Part shown: in pieces, positions 18,004-27,269 of the stretch
Numbering within the stretch: the first letter of the stretch is position 1
Layout of the letters: each line of letters opens with the position of its first letter
NCBI RefSeq assembly: GCF_019285515.1
Contig: NZ_CP079095.1
Coordinates: forward strand, 2,760,501-2,824,500
Reading direction: 5' to 3'
From: Methylococcus sp. Mc7
GTDB taxonomy: Bacteria > Pseudomonadota > Gammaproteobacteria > Methylococcales > Methylococcaceae
DNA length: 64,000 nucleotides
The notes under the pieces: model-generated
Told to the model about the DNA's origin: nothing
The model's input: the letters and a program-made list of their open reading frames with translations, nothing else
The model's database searches: none
Translations under genes and position numbers: made by a program

Positions 18004-18165
18004 ATGATTCGTGAACACTTAAAGAAACGCCTGGCCAAAGACCGGCCGATGACTTCGATCACGTTGCGAATTCCGGTGGACATGGTGGAGTCTTTGAAGG
18101 AGATCGCGCCGCGGAAGGGCTTTTCCGGCTCCAGTCCAGCGTCCCGACTCCGAGCAAGACCATGA
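18004..18165 (+). pseudogene. Truncated ribbon-helix-helix (CopG-like) antitoxin
   Basis: This 53-codon frame starts MIREHLKKRLAKDRPMTSIT and continues LRIPVDMVESLKEIAPRKGFSG. That beta-strand/helix pattern is the start of CopG-like antitoxins, in which FSGYQ and a second helix normally follow. Here the sequence after FSG changes abruptly to an Arg/Ser/Pro tail and stops, so the second half of the DNA-binding fold is lost. It is 22 bases after the broken hicA and belongs to the same decayed toxin-antitoxin scrap. Confidence 0.6.
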
Positions 18166-18624
18166 GCCGAAGCCGTCATCCCCAATCCGGACCCGCCGCA
18201 TTCTCTGACCTGCACGGTGGTTGAATGGTTGCCGGTGTCTACCCGCCCGGAGGCGGTGCAAAGCCTCCTCGATACCTAGACACATCAGCGCCTGCACGAT
18301 GGCTGGCGGCTTTTTTTGTGATGTGATGCGGGAAAATTCTCTGCATTTCCATCGCCCAGGCGCCGAGCGTGGCTAAATGCCCGAGCGGTTTCAGGTCGTA
18401 CACCGCCGCCAGGCTCATCGAGTTGCCGGAAGTGCACAAGGCGGAGCGCCTATTGGCGCGGCTGCGCTTTGCGAAGAAGGTACACAAGCCTGATCGGGAG
18501 CATCGGTTCCGGTCGGCATGGATTGATGGTGCTGAACGGTACGGGGCGCTGGAGCACCCTGGGATGCGTTCCCACGCTGGAGCGTGGGAACGATCCAACC
18601 GCCAAGGTAGGTGAGGCGTTATCC
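18166..18624. other. No supported gene
   Basis: About 460 bases without a convincing coding region. An open frame at 18369-18614 on the plus strand has no recognisable features. The only clear element is the palindromic repeat at 18568-18591. Confidence 0.4.
18568..18591. repeat. Short perfect palindromic repeat
   Basis: GTTCCCACGCT and AGCGTGGGAAC form a perfect 11-bp inverted repeat around GG. From memory, this word is scattered in many gammaproteobacterial genomes as a dispersed intergenic repeat. Only one copy is in the window. Confidence 0.65.
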
Positions 18625-19026
18625 CTATGGGTTTGGCATATGGGTGAGGAACCATTCCAGCAGCCGGATCAGGCCCACCACCGCGCCGACCGAGCCGACC
18701 ACCCAGAGCGTCTGGCGATGGATGGCCTGTGTCAGTCGTACCTCGACCTCCTTGATCTCCTTCTGCAGCTTCGCCTCGACTTGCTTGATCTCCATCTGCA
18801 ATCGTGACTCGACTTCCTTGATCTCTATCTGCAATCTTGCCTCGACCTCCTTGATCTCCTTCTGCAGCCGCAATTCGGTTTCACGCACCTGTCCTTGGGT
18901 CGCCACGTCCTTCAACTGGGGATAGCGGTCCTCCAGATGCTCGAAGGCTTCGGCGATCAGTTTGGCGCGCGTCTTATCCTCGCCCGCCTCGGTCAGTTGT
19001 TCGTAAAGTCTTAGCGCTACGCTCAT
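18625..19026 (-). CDS. Coiled-coil protein with C-terminal membrane helix (DUF1640-like)
   Basis: I start at the ATG at 19026, giving 133 residues; the frame is open to 19170, but that part is Pro/Gly rich and looks non-coding. Residues 1-45 form a helical head (SVALRLYEQLTEAGEDKTRA). Residues about 52-100 are four 11-residue heptad-like repeats of the type LQKEIKEVEAR, LQIEIKEVESR, LQMEIKQVEAK and LQKEIKEVEVR. A membrane helix lies at about 108-128 (LWVVGSVGAVVGLIRLLEW). The layout resembles DUF1640/CCDC90 proteins, which make trimeric coiled coils anchored in a membrane. Function is unknown. The repeats are nearly identical in DNA, so repeat number may vary. Confidence 0.75.
   Translation of the reverse strand: MSVALRLYEQLTEAGEDKTRAKLIAEAFEHLEDRYPQLKDVATQGQVRETELRLQKEIKEVEARLQIEIKEVESRLQMEIKQVEAKLQKEIKEVEVRLTQAIHRQTLWVVGSVGAVVGLIRLLEWFLTHMPNP
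18742..18873. repeat. 33-bp tandem repeat, four units, inside the coiled-coil gene
   Basis: Four head-to-tail 33-bp units at 18742-18774, 18775-18807, 18808-18840 and 18841-18873 each start CTCGAC and share CTTGATCTC and TCTGCA. They encode the four 11-residue coiled-coil repeats. Units differ at only a few positions. Confidence 0.85.
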
Positions 19027-19384
19027 GGTCGTGCCCGGGGAGTCTTCAAGTCGCAGTTTAGCATGGGCCCGGTAACCCGCTGAACGGCCGAGGCGCCCGG
19101 ACAAGGGGATGGGGAGTTGAGAGGAACCGTCTGACATCGCGGGCGGGCGTTTCGTCGGGAAAATGAACAAGGTGGCGGTGATTCTTACGTCAAATGGGTT
19201 TGTGCTTGACGCTTGAATACAATGGCTTTTCGGATTACGTTCTTATGCTCCATGATTGATGGCGTTGGGCCGTGCCTTGCGACGCATAGAGGACTGATCA
19301 AAAGATGTTTTTTCTCTCGCCGGGCGCCGTATTGGCCGGCGCCGCAACGGCTTCGCCGTCTGCCGTCTGGAGTCCTGAGAAGAC
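19027..19384. other. Intergenic region upstream of the signalling operon
   Basis: About 360 bases between the minus-strand coiled-coil gene and the plus-strand HPt gene, so it must hold two divergent promoters. A TTGACG at about 19207-19212 could be a -35 element, but I see no convincing -10. No conserved protein is encoded. Confidence 0.4.
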
Positions 19385-20041
19385 ATGAACGACAGCTTCA
19401 CCCCAGAATCCCATCGCTGCGGATGTCCGCAGTTGCCGGGAGTCGAGACCGCCTCGGCGCTGAGGCGCCTGGGGCAGGATCGGGAACTCTATTTGGACAG
19501 CCTGCGCGCCTTCGCCGACGTCCACCAGGACACGCCGGAGCGCCTCCGCCGGCTTGGCCTTGATCCGGACGCCGAAGCCCTGCGTCTCCTGGCTCATACC
19601 CTGAAAGGTGAAGCCGGCAACCTCGGCATCACCGCGGTCCGGACCGCGGCCGGCCAACTGGATGCCGCGCTCCGGGCGTGTTCCGAGCCGGAGATCGCAG
19701 CCTCGGCCGAAATGTTGGCGGATGCTGTGGCCCGGAGCGTCCGGGAACTCCAGGCCGGCCTTCCACCTCAGGCGGCTGCGGTGGCCGGGACCCGGAGCGC
19801 CGCTGCCGGCGCGCCCGCTCTCGCCGCCGTTCTCGCTGCGCTGGAAGGCCAATTGGCCGACCGCAGTCTCCGCGCGAACGACACGCTGGACCGGCTGGAA
19901 GCGCTGCTTGCCGGCCCCGAATACCGGCCATTCCTTGCCGGCCTGCGCGCCCTCATGGTCCGGCTTCGATTCGCGGAAGCCTTGCAGAGCCTCCGTGCGG
20001 AAGCGGCGCTCCGGGTCTGGCCGAGGGAGGGCGCGCCGTGA
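19385..20041 (+). CDS. Histidine phosphotransfer (HPt) domain protein
   Basis: The 218-residue cytoplasmic protein has an HPt domain at about 20-115: LLAHTLKGEAGNLG contains the phosphorylatable His 71, and the flanking helices are typical. HPt proteins relay phosphate from hybrid kinases to response regulators. The C-terminal half (about 130-218) is helical and Ala/Leu rich with no family I recognise; it could be a decayed second HPt. The stop overlaps the GTG start of the REC-GGDEF gene, so translation is coupled. The likely phosphate donor is the CHASE2 hybrid kinase three genes downstream. Confidence 0.85.
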   Translation: MNDSFTPESHRCGCPQLPGVETASALRRLGQDRELYLDSLRAFADVHQDTPERLRRLGLDPDAEALRLLAHTLKGEAGNLGITAVRTAAGQLDAALRACSEPEIAASAEMLADAVARSVRELQAGLPPQAAAVAGTRSAAAGAPALAAVLAALEGQLADRSLRANDTLDRLEALLAGPEYRPFLAGLRALMVRLRFAEALQSLRAEAALRVWPREGAP

Positions 20042-21321
20042 GCCAATACCGGCCGACCCTGCTCATCGTCGATGATTCGCCTTCCAACATCCGCTTGCTG
20101 GGCGGCGCATTGGGCGACGATTACGAAGTTCGGTTCGCCACTTCGGGCGACGAGGCTCTGCGGCTCGCCGGCCGGCTTCCCCCCGAGCTCGTCCTGCTCG
20201 ACGTCGTCATGCCGGCGATGGACGGTTATCAGGTGTGCAGACGACTCAAGGCCGATCCGGCCACCCGCGACATCCCCATCATTTTCATCACTTCGGCCTG
20301 CGGCGAAGAGAACGAGGTGCACGGCTTCGAAGCGGGTGCCGCCGACTACATCAGCAAGCCGATCAACATCCCCGTCCTCCGCACCCGCATCCGCAACCAG
20401 CTCGAACTCCACAGGGCGTTCGCCGAATTGCGGCTGGCTGCCAGCGTGTTTCACAACACGATGGAAGGCATCCTCGTGGCCGATGCCGACAGGATCATCA
20501 TCAAGGTGAACGAGGCTTTCTGCGGCATGACCGGTTACCGGCCCGACGACCTCCTGGGGCTGAGCATGACCATGCTGCAGTCCGACCGGCACGAGGCTTA
20601 CTTCTACGATGACATGTGGGACGCGGTGCGGCGCAACGGCCACTGGGCCGGTGAAATCTGGAGCCGCATGAAGAACGGGGAGAGCCATCCCCAGTTGCTC
20701 AACCTTTCGCGGGTCGAGAATGCCGGAGGGGGGATCAGCCACTTCGTCGCCCTTCATTCCGACATCCGCTTCCTGCTGGACCAGGCTCGCCAGCTCGAAC
20801 GCCTCGCCTATCACGACGCACTGACCGGCCTGCCCAACCGCCGCCTGCTGATGGACCGTCTGCAGCACGCTATTGCCCTGAGTCTGCAGCATCGGACGCC
20901 GCTGGCGGTCGCGGTGCTGGACCTGGACGGCTTCAAGCCGGTGAACGACCGTCTGGGCCACCATGCCGGTGACGCCGTCCTGGCACGGATCGCCGAGCGG
21001 CTGAGCGGAGTATTGCGGATGAGCGACACCGTCGGGCGGTTCGGCGGCGATGAATTCGTCCTGATCCTGCCGGACTTGGAGATTGCGAGCGACATCGAAA
21101 CCGTGTTCGCCAGAATCCTGGAGGCCGTTGCCGAGCCCGTGTCTCTCTTTGAGGAAGACATCGTCGTTACCGCCAGCATCGGTTTGGCGTTTTGTCCGGC
21201 CGATGGATCGGAGCCGGAATTGCTGCTGCGGCGGGCGGACCGGGCGATGTACCGTGCCAAGGCATCGGGCAGGCATCGCTACAGGATTTTCGATGCCGGG
21301 TGGGACGGCACCGTGTATTGA
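20038..21321 (+). CDS. Response regulator with PAS and GGDEF (diguanylate cyclase) domains
   Basis: It starts with GTG at 20038, overlapping the HPt stop (427 residues). The REC domain spans about 6-122, with acidic pair DD at 12-13, phosphoacceptor D55 in LLDVVMP and Lys in SKPI. PAS spans about 132-245 and GGDEF about 257-420. The active-site GGDEF is at 336-340, and the inhibitory I-site RMSD is at 327-330, five residues before it. It should make cyclic di-GMP with phosphorylation control and product inhibition. It has no membrane segment. It is probably the output of the HPt/CHASE2 relay encoded in the same operon. Confidence 0.93.
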   Translation: MSQYRPTLLIVDDSPSNIRLLGGALGDDYEVRFATSGDEALRLAGRLPPELVLLDVVMPAMDGYQVCRRLKADPATRDIPIIFITSACGEENEVHGFEAGAADYISKPINIPVLRTRIRNQLELHRAFAELRLAASVFHNTMEGILVADADRIIIKVNEAFCGMTGYRPDDLLGLSMTMLQSDRHEAYFYDDMWDAVRRNGHWAGEIWSRMKNGESHPQLLNLSRVENAGGGISHFVALHSDIRFLLDQARQLERLAYHDALTGLPNRRLLMDRLQHAIALSLQHRTPLAVAVLDLDGFKPVNDRLGHHAGDAVLARIAERLSGVLRMSDTVGRFGGDEFVLILPDLEIASDIETVFARILEAVAEPVSLFEEDIVVTASIGLAFCPADGSEPELLLRRADRAMYRAKASGRHRYRIFDAGWDGTVY

Positions 21322-21397
21322 CGGCTTTTTCACTTGCTACCCGGGAGTCCGCAGCCGAAAATGCCTGCTTTCCTTACGAAACCGCAGGAAATTTGGC

Positions 21398-21835
21398 ATG
21401 AAGTACATTCGTTCCACAATGGCACTGGCAACCGCGCTCGTTTCGGCCGCCGCCGTGGCCGACGACCCCGTGGCGAGCCTGAAAACCGCCAGCGGCAAGG
21501 TCGAGGTTTCGCGCAACGATCGGGTCATCTCGCTCTCAGCGGGGGCGCCGTTGTTCACCGGCGACGTGCTCAGGACTGCGGATGCGAGTTCCGCAGGCGT
21601 CAGCTTCCAGGATGGCACCCGGATGAGCATGGGGCCCGGTTCCGAGCTCAAGATCGACCGATACCGGTTCGTCCCCATCAACCAGGACTACGCGTTCGAC
21701 GTTTACCTGCGCAAGGGTTCGGCGGTTTTCTCCACCGGCAAGTTCGGCAAGCTTGCGCCGGAAGCGGTGAAGGTCAATACGCCGCAGGCCAGCGTGGGGA
21801 TTCGCGGTACCAAGTTCCTGGTCAGGGCGGAGTAG
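21398..21835 (+). CDS. Secreted FecR-domain protein
   Basis: The ATG at 21398 follows an AGGAA and gives 145 residues. An N-terminal signal peptide (about 1-22, ending AAAVADD) is followed by one FecR-like beta domain: ASGKVEVSRND, GAPLFTGDVLRTADASSAGV, FQDGTRMSMGPGSELKID and, at the end, VNTPQASVGIRGTKFLV. Unlike FecR itself it has no membrane helix or N-terminal anti-sigma part. Such periplasmic FecR proteins often occur with CHASE2 sensors and OmpA lipoproteins, as here. Its role may be ligand or envelope sensing, which is inference. Confidence 0.85.
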   Translation: MKYIRSTMALATALVSAAAVADDPVASLKTASGKVEVSRNDRVISLSAGAPLFTGDVLRTADASSAGVSFQDGTRMSMGPGSELKIDRYRFVPINQDYAFDVYLRKGSAVFSTGKFGKLAPEAVKVNTPQASVGIRGTKFLVRAE

Positions 21836-21845
21836 GGGGATCGCA

Positions 21846-22430
21846 ATGAAACGTATCGGTTTTATCTCGCTGCTCTGCCTGTTGCTGGCGGCATGCGCGC
21901 CGGCGACCACCGTGGTCCTCGTTCCCGACGACGACGGCAAACTGGGCCGGGTGGAAGTGACCGGCGGCGGCGCCAGCCGCACGATCGCCGAGGCATCGGC
22001 TTATGTGGACGTGACCGACCAGATTTCCGAGCCCAGGCGCATGGACGAGGCGAAGGTGCAGGCGCTGTTCGGTGCCGCGCTGGCGGCCGCCCCGGCCAAG
22101 CCGCTGAGCTACTTGTTGTATTTCGGCAAGGATTCGGCTGAACCCAAGCCCGATTCCAAGGCGGAAATTCCGGAGATCGCGCGGCTGATCAAGGCACGCA
22201 CCCTGCCGGAAGTGACCCTGATCGGCCACAGCGACCAGGTCGGCAACTTCGACCACAACGAGCGGCTGTCGGCCGCACGGGCGGAGGCCGTCCGTTCGCT
22301 GCTGCTGCAAGAGGGCATCGACCCGAAGATCGTGCGGGTGGAGAGTTACGGTTTCCGCGCGCCGTTGTTTCCGGCCGCGGAGGGTGTGGAGGAGCCCAGG
22401 AACCGGCGGGTCGAGGTCTTTCTGCGCTGA
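21846..22430 (+). CDS. OmpA-family lipoprotein
   Basis: This 194-residue outer-membrane lipoprotein has a signal ending in lipobox LAAC (Cys 17). The C-terminal OmpA/MotB domain (about 88-194) binds peptidoglycan: LYFGKDSAEPKPDSKAEIPE, then VTLIGHSDQVGNFDHNERLS and ARAEAV, and RNRRVEVFL at the end. It begins 10 bases after the FecR gene and 23 bases before the CHASE2 kinase gene, so the three are one transcription unit. It probably ties the sensor system to the cell wall. Confidence 0.9.
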   Translation: MKRIGFISLLCLLLAACAPATTVVLVPDDDGKLGRVEVTGGGASRTIAEASAYVDVTDQISEPRRMDEAKVQALFGAALAAAPAKPLSYLLYFGKDSAEPKPDSKAEIPEIARLIKARTLPEVTLIGHSDQVGNFDHNERLSAARAEAVRSLLLQEGIDPKIVRVESYGFRAPLFPAAEGVEEPRNRRVEVFLR

Positions 22431-22453
22431 GGCGGCGGAGAGGCGGGCGCTCC

Positions 22454-25027
22454 ATGAGCGCCGCGGGCCGAACCGGCGAGACGCCGTCCCGCGCCGTGCT
22501 GGCCGCGGGGTGTCTGCTGACCGGGCTGGCGCTGCTGCTGCGGCTGGCGGGCTGGGCGCCCTGGGCCGGATTCGACGGCGCCATTTTCGACCAGCTGGTC
22601 CGTATGCGCCTCGCGGCGCGGGCAGAGTCCCAAGTCGTGGTCGTGGACATCGACGAGAACACCCTGTCGGCAGCGGGGCAGTGGCCGTGGCCTCGCTATC
22701 GAGTGGCGGCCCTGGTCAAGGCGATCGCTTCCGCCAAGCCGCGGGCCATCGGTCTCGACATCCTGTTCCCGGAACCGGACCGCACCTCGCTTTCCACGCT
22801 GCGGGAGAGCTTCCGGCGCGAGTTCGGGCTCGAACTGGGTTTCAGCGGCGTGCCTCCGGGAATGGAGGACAACGACGGCTACCTGGGCGCCGTCCTCGCC
22901 GCCAGCGGGACCATCGGTTCGATCTACTTCCCCCCCGATCTGCGCGACACCGGACCGCGCTGTCCTCTGGCTCCCCTCGCGATAAGCGGCGCGCGTCCTG
23001 CCATCGTCCCGCCCGAAGGGAAGAGCGTGCTTTGCAATACCTTCCCGGTGCACAGCGGGCTTGCCGGGCACGGATTCATCAATGCCGTGACCGATCCCGA
23101 CGGACGCCTGCGGCGCCAGCCCATGTTGTACGCCTACGAAGGGCGGTGGTACCCGAGCCTGTCGCTGGCCTTGCTGATGCGCATCACCGGTGCCGATGCC
23201 GTCGAGGTGGGGACCGATGCCTTCGGACCGGTACTGAAGCTCGGCCGCCTGGCCGTTCCGGTGGACAGGCAAGGCGTGGCGCTGCTGCGCTTTCGGGTTG
23301 CAGGCCATGCCCAGAGGCGGGTCTCCGCCCTCGACATTCTGCGGGAAGACTACTCCCCGCAGGACTTGGCGGGACGGATCGTGCTGGTCGGCTCGTCCGC
23401 CGTCGGGCTGGGCGATCTCCACCGTACCGCCGTTGCCCCGGATCTGTCCGGTGCCGAGGCGCACGCCGTGCTCATTGACGGTGCCCTGGGCGGAGTTAAC
23501 TACCGCGAGCCTCCGTGGCAGGAGGTTTTCGTCTCGGGCACGATTCTGGCCTCGGGCTTGGCGACCGCTCTCCTGTTCGCCCGTCTGCCGGCACTGCAGG
23601 CGACGTATGGAGTCGTGGCGCTCGTCTCGGCGCTCGTGGGGTTCGGCGTGGGAATGTTCACCGGCGCCGGTGTGGCCCTCGATTTCGCCTCGCCCGTTCT
23701 GACGGTCGTCGTGGAGGCGGGCGTGCTGTCCTTCCTGCTATACCGCCGGCAGGAACGGATCGCTGCCGTCTCGCGCCGCGCCCGGGAGGCGGCCGAGGCC
23801 GCCTCCCGGGCCAAGAGCGAATTTTTGGCCCGCATGAGCCACGAGATCCGCACGCCCTTGCACGGCATGTTGAGCGCGGTGGAACTCCTGCTCCACGGCG
23901 GGCTGGACGCCGGGCAGAGAGAGTATGCGGAGATCATCCGCGGCAGCGGCCGGACCTTGCTGGCGATGCTCGACGACATCCTCGACCTGTCCAAGATCGA
24001 AGCGGGAAAGCTTGAGCTCGGATCGACCGAATTCGAACTGCGGGAGGTCGTCGACGCGGCGGTCGGATTGTTCCGGGCGCAGGCGTTGAGCCGAAACCTC
24101 GCTCTTCGCTGCGATGTGGAACCCGGCGTGCCGTACCGGGTGAAGGGTGATCCCGGCGCACTGCGCCAAGTCCTCGCCAATCTGATCGGGAACGCGGTCA
24201 AGTTCACTGCGCGGGGAGAAGTGGCGCTCGAGGTCTCGCTGGGCCAGGAGACGCCGGAGGCCACGACGCTGCGTTTCACCGTTTCGGATACCGGCATCGG
24301 TATTCCGGCGGACTGCCGGGACCGGATATTCTCGCCGTTCGAACAGGCGGACGGCTCGACGACACGGAAATATGGCGGGACGGGCCTGGGACTTGCCATC
24401 AGTAGGAAGCTAGCGACGCTCATGGGGGGCGAATGCGGCGTCGACAGCACGGACGGGGAGGGTTCGCGCTTCTGGTTCACCGCGGTTTTCGGCAAGACGC
24501 ACGGGATTCGCGGGAATGGCCAGGCTCCGAGCGGGTCGACCGGCGCCGCGGTTCCAGCCGGCCAGGGCGGACATTTGGCCGGCGCGCGGGGACTCGCCCC
24601 GAAGCCGGGTCCGGCCACGAGTGGGATTTCTCTCACACCGAGGCGCCCTTACAGGATCCTCGTGGCCGACGACAGTCCCGTCAACCGCAAGCTGCTGCTC
24701 GCCATTCTGGAGAGGCTGGGGTACGCCGCCGACGCGGTGGGCGATGGGCGGGTCTGTCTCAGGGTTCTGGGGGAACGGCGGTACGATCTGGTGCTCATGG
24801 ACTGCCTGATGCCCGAAATGGACGGCTACGAAGCCACCCGGCTGATCCGGGCGGGGAAGTCCGGTGCGCCCGATCCCGCAATACCGGTTATTGCTCTTAC
24901 GGCCAGTGCGGTCGCCGGCGACCAGGAGAAATGCATACTCGCCGGTATGGATGGTTATCTGGCCAAGCCGGTGGACATCGAATTGCTCGGCCAGATGCTG
25001 GAAAGCCGGCTGCCCGCCCGAATATGA
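22454..25027 (+). CDS. CHASE2-domain hybrid sensor histidine kinase
   Basis: This is an 857-residue inner-membrane kinase. It has an N-terminal membrane helix (about 15-35), an extracytoplasmic CHASE2 domain (about 40-340), three membrane helices (about 355-430), HisKA with H463 in [13 protein letters not shown], and HATPase (about 570-690) with DTGIGIP and [10 protein letters not shown]. After a Gly/Pro/Ala linker there is a REC domain (about 735-850) with phosphoacceptor D783 in [14 protein letters not shown] phosphorelay from H463 to D783 to the separate HPt and then the REC-GGDEF protein is the natural reading of the operon. The ligand sensed by CHASE2 is unknown. Confidence 0.93.
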   Translation: MSAAGRTGETPSRAVLAAGCLLTGLALLLRLAGWAPWAGFDGAIFDQLVRMRLAARAESQVVVVDIDENTLSAAGQWPWPRYRVAALVKAIASAKPRAIGLDILFPEPDRTSLSTLRESFRREFGLELGFSGVPPGMEDNDGYLGAVLAASGTIGSIYFPPDLRDTGPRCPLAPLAISGARPAIVPPEGKSVLCNTFPVHSGLAGHGFINAVTDPDGRLRRQPMLYAYEGRWYPSLSLALLMRITGADAVEVGTDAFGPVLKLGRLAVPVDRQGVALLRFRVAGHAQRRVSALDILREDYSPQDLAGRIVLVGSSAVGLGDLHRTAVAPDLSGAEAHAVLIDGALGGVNYREPPWQEVFVSGTILASGLATALLFARLPALQATYGVVALVSALVGFGVGMFTGAGVALDFASPVLTVVVEAGVLSFLLYRRQERIAAVSRRAREAAEAASRAKSEFLARMSHEIRTPLHGMLSAVELLLHGGLDAGQREYAEIIRGSGRTLLAMLDDILDLSKIEAGKLELGSTEFELREVVDAAVGLFRAQALSRNLALRCDVEPGVPYRVKGDPGALRQVLANLIGNAVKFTARGEVALEVSLGQETPEATTLRFTVSDTGIGIPADCRDRIFSPFEQADGSTTRKYGGTGLGLAISRKLATLMGGECGVDSTDGEGSRFWFTAVFGKTHGIRGNGQAPSGSTGAAVPAGQGGHLAGARGLAPKPGPATSGISLTPRRPYRILVADDSPVNRKLLLAILERLGYAADAVGDGRVCLRVLGERRYDLVLMDCLMPEMDGYEATRLIRAGKSGAPDPAIPVIALTASAVAGDQEKCILAGMDGYLAKPVDIELLGQMLESRLPARI

Positions 25028-25080
25028 GACGGAGGCTGGATGATGCGTGCTGAGCCGGGAGATTTCTTTGGGAGGCGGAA

Positions 25081-26718
25081 GTGGTGAATCATGCAGCCCC
25101 GCGCCGGAAGGCGATAAATCCGGTGTCCGCGTCCTTCGTGGGACTGGTGGTATTCTTTGCGCTGACCGGCGGACGGGTTCTCGATCCCGGCTACGTCGAT
25201 TGGCTGATAGGGCAGGATCCCATCATGGTCGATCGCGCCATGCACTACCTCGGCTGGGAGTTCTTTCGGCACTCGCCGGTCTTGCAGTTCCCGCTCGGCG
25301 CCAATCCTGCCTACGGCAGCGAGATCAGCAGCTCGATCGTATTTACCGACTCGATACCTTTGTTGGCCCTGCTGCTGAAGCCGTTCGATGGAATTCTGCC
25401 CGAGCCTTTTCAGTATTCCGGATTCTGGATACTGACGTCATTTTGCCTGCAGGCTGTGTTCGCCTGGAAGATTCTGTTCGCTATTGGCAATGACAGAATC
25501 CTGGCGCTGACGGGCTGTGTATTTTTTGCGCTGGCTCCGCCCGCGCTTTGGCGGTTGACCGCTCATTATGCCCTGTTCGCTCAATGGGTGTTGTTGGCCG
25601 GACTGTACCTTTATGTCAGGCGCTCGTTCAGCGGTCCGTCGTGGTATTGGCTGCTGGCGGTGACCGCGCTCATCCACGCTTATCTGCTCTTCATGGTCGC
25701 AGGGCTATTCGTGGCCGATCTGCTGCAGCGCCGTTGGCTAGGGCAGACGAGTACGGCGCGCACCGTCACCGTGTTCGCTGCCGGAACCGCCCTCACCGTG
25801 TTGGTGATGTGGGCCGTCGGATATTTCATGGTGGGTGCCGGTGTCGAGATCGGGGGCTTCGGATATTATCGGATGAATCTTCTGGCGCCGATCGATCCCG
25901 ACTCGGACTGGTCGATATTGCTGCGTGATCAGAGGCAAGGGCCGGGAGATTATGGTGGATTCAGCTATCTCGGCCTGGGCATGTTGGGTCTCATGTCCGT
26001 GGGTTTGTATGAAACCCTGAAGTCCCGTGGCCTTGAATGGAACGCCAGGCGACTCACGCCGCTCGTCCTGTTGTCGCTATGTCTGTATCTGCTCGCGATT
26101 TCGAACCATATCGCAATTGGAGACAACGAAATCGTTGCCTATGGTATTCCGGTGCCGGTAGAACCTTTTGCACGGATTTTCAGAGCGGCGGGAAGAATGT
26201 TCTGGCCAGTTTTTTACATCATGTACACGGCCGCCTTTTATGTTGTCCTGAAAAAGCTGGACATAAAAACGGCCAGAATCTTATGTGTGCTGATGCTTCT
26301 CGTGCAGGTGGTGGATATGTCTCAGGCCTTGGCCCGGCTGCGCGAGATGTTTACCAGCCGATATACCTGGTCGTCCCCCTTGACTTCTCCGGTGTGGACC
26401 GAAATCGCTGCCAGATATAAACACATTGTGTTCGTTCCGCCGAAAAACGAGCCGGCCAATTGGGTGCCTTTGGTACACCTCGCTGCCAGTAACGGAATGA
26501 CGGTGAACGCGGCTTACTTTGGCAGAGCCGATAACGCCAAGATCGACCGTGTCGGACGCGATCTGGCTTTGTCCTTGTCCCGCAACGAGCTGTCTCGCGA
26601 TGCCCTATACGTATTTGAAGACGACCCCTTGTGGACGCTGGCCTCTGGGCGCGTCTCCAAGGCGGACTTGGTCGGAGAGATAGATGGTCTGCGCATCATT
26701 GCCCCAGATTTCAGATGA
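25081..26718 (+). CDS. Polytopic membrane protein, DUF6311 type
   Basis: The 545-residue protein has about ten hydrophobic helices up to residue 430 and then a soluble C-terminal part of about 115 residues. The layout and motifs such as RVLDPGYVDWLI, SSSIVFTDSIPLLALLLKP and LRDQRQGPGDYGGFSYLGLG suggest the DUF6311 family, which looks like GT-C glycosyltransferases. Enzymatic activity is unproven. The start is GTG at 25081, behind GGGAGGCGG. Base composition appears lower in GC than its neighbours, which may mean transfer. It begins 53 bases after the kinase gene but is probably functionally separate. Confidence 0.75.
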   Translation: MVNHAAPRRKAINPVSASFVGLVVFFALTGGRVLDPGYVDWLIGQDPIMVDRAMHYLGWEFFRHSPVLQFPLGANPAYGSEISSSIVFTDSIPLLALLLKPFDGILPEPFQYSGFWILTSFCLQAVFAWKILFAIGNDRILALTGCVFFALAPPALWRLTAHYALFAQWVLLAGLYLYVRRSFSGPSWYWLLAVTALIHAYLLFMVAGLFVADLLQRRWLGQTSTARTVTVFAAGTALTVLVMWAVGYFMVGAGVEIGGFGYYRMNLLAPIDPDSDWSILLRDQRQGPGDYGGFSYLGLGMLGLMSVGLYETLKSRGLEWNARRLTPLVLLSLCLYLLAISNHIAIGDNEIVAYGIPVPVEPFARIFRAAGRMFWPVFYIMYTAAFYVVLKKLDIKTARILCVLMLLVQVVDMSQALARLREMFTSRYTWSSPLTSPVWTEIAARYKHIVFVPPKNEPANWVPLVHLAASNGMTVNAAYFGRADNAKIDRVGRDLALSLSRNELSRDALYVFEDDPLWTLASGRVSKADLVGEIDGLRIIAPDFR

Positions 26719-26722
26719 GGCT

Positions 26723-26765
26723 TGCCCGGCAGTGCACCTCGATGCCTGAGATGCACTACCGGGCA
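26723..26765. terminator. Hairpin between convergent genes
   Basis: A 14-bp inverted repeat with one mismatch (26723-26736 and 26752-26765) has a 15-nt loop. It sits exactly between the stops of the DUF6311 gene and the minus-strand lipoprotein gene. There is no U tract, so termination is inferred from position only. Confidence 0.45.
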
Positions 26766-26776
26766 CGTCCTCGCGG

Positions 26777-27238
26777 CTATTGTCCTTCCTGGCCCCCGGC
26801 GCTCCCCGGCGTCTTTGGGAAACAGGTGTCGTTCGCGGCTGCCTTGGCGTCCTTGAGCTTCTTGCGCAGTTCTTCGGATTGCGGCGGGTCGCGGAAGACG
26901 GCGCCGCGTTCGCCCCCCATGCCGAACAGGTTGGTGAAGGTCACGGCCTGGTCGTATTCGTCGGGGGTCATCGCCTTGGCGACGACGTCGACGGCGCAGG
27001 CGCAGTGGTACATGTTGTCGTAGTTTTGACCGCCGTGTTCCTGCATGCACTGCAGAACGTATTCGACCCGCGTCAGCGTCGGGAAATCTCCGGTGCCCTG
27101 GGAGGCGGCGGGCTGCTCGGAAGCGGCGGAGGACTGGACCGTCGGCTGCACCGGTTGGGGATCACAGGCAGCCAGACCCGCCAGCAGCAGGGTCAGTGCA
27201 ACGGGCCGGGTCGTTCTGGCAGGGAAGGTTTTCTTCAT
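26777..27238 (-). CDS. Cys-containing lipoprotein of unknown function
   Basis: Starting at the ATG at 27238 gives 153 residues. A signal peptide ends in lipobox LAAC, a Ser/Gln/Pro linker follows, then a helical domain with four Cys: TRVEYVLQCMQEHGG, NMYHCACAVD and NDTCFPK. The pattern recalls small exported proteins that I associate with methylotroph quinoprotein gene clusters, but no such cluster is here and I cannot confirm the family. The spaced Cys residues (QCMQ, HCAC, DTC) could form disulfides. The DUF302 lipoprotein gene lies 31 bases upstream on the same strand, so they are likely cotranscribed. Confidence 0.7.
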   Translation of the reverse strand: MKKTFPARTTRPVALTLLLAGLAACDPQPVQPTVQSSAASEQPAASQGTGDFPTLTRVEYVLQCMQEHGGQNYDNMYHCACAVDVVAKAMTPDEYDQAVTFTNLFGMGGERGAVFRDPPQSEELRKKLKDAKAAANDTCFPKTPGSAGGQEGQ

Positions 27239-27269
27239 GGTCGTGTCGGATCGGTGAGAGGAGAGGAAA

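Noticed and set aside
18742-18873. CRISPR array
   Set aside because: The 33-bp units are directly adjacent without spacers and encode an in-frame coiled coil.
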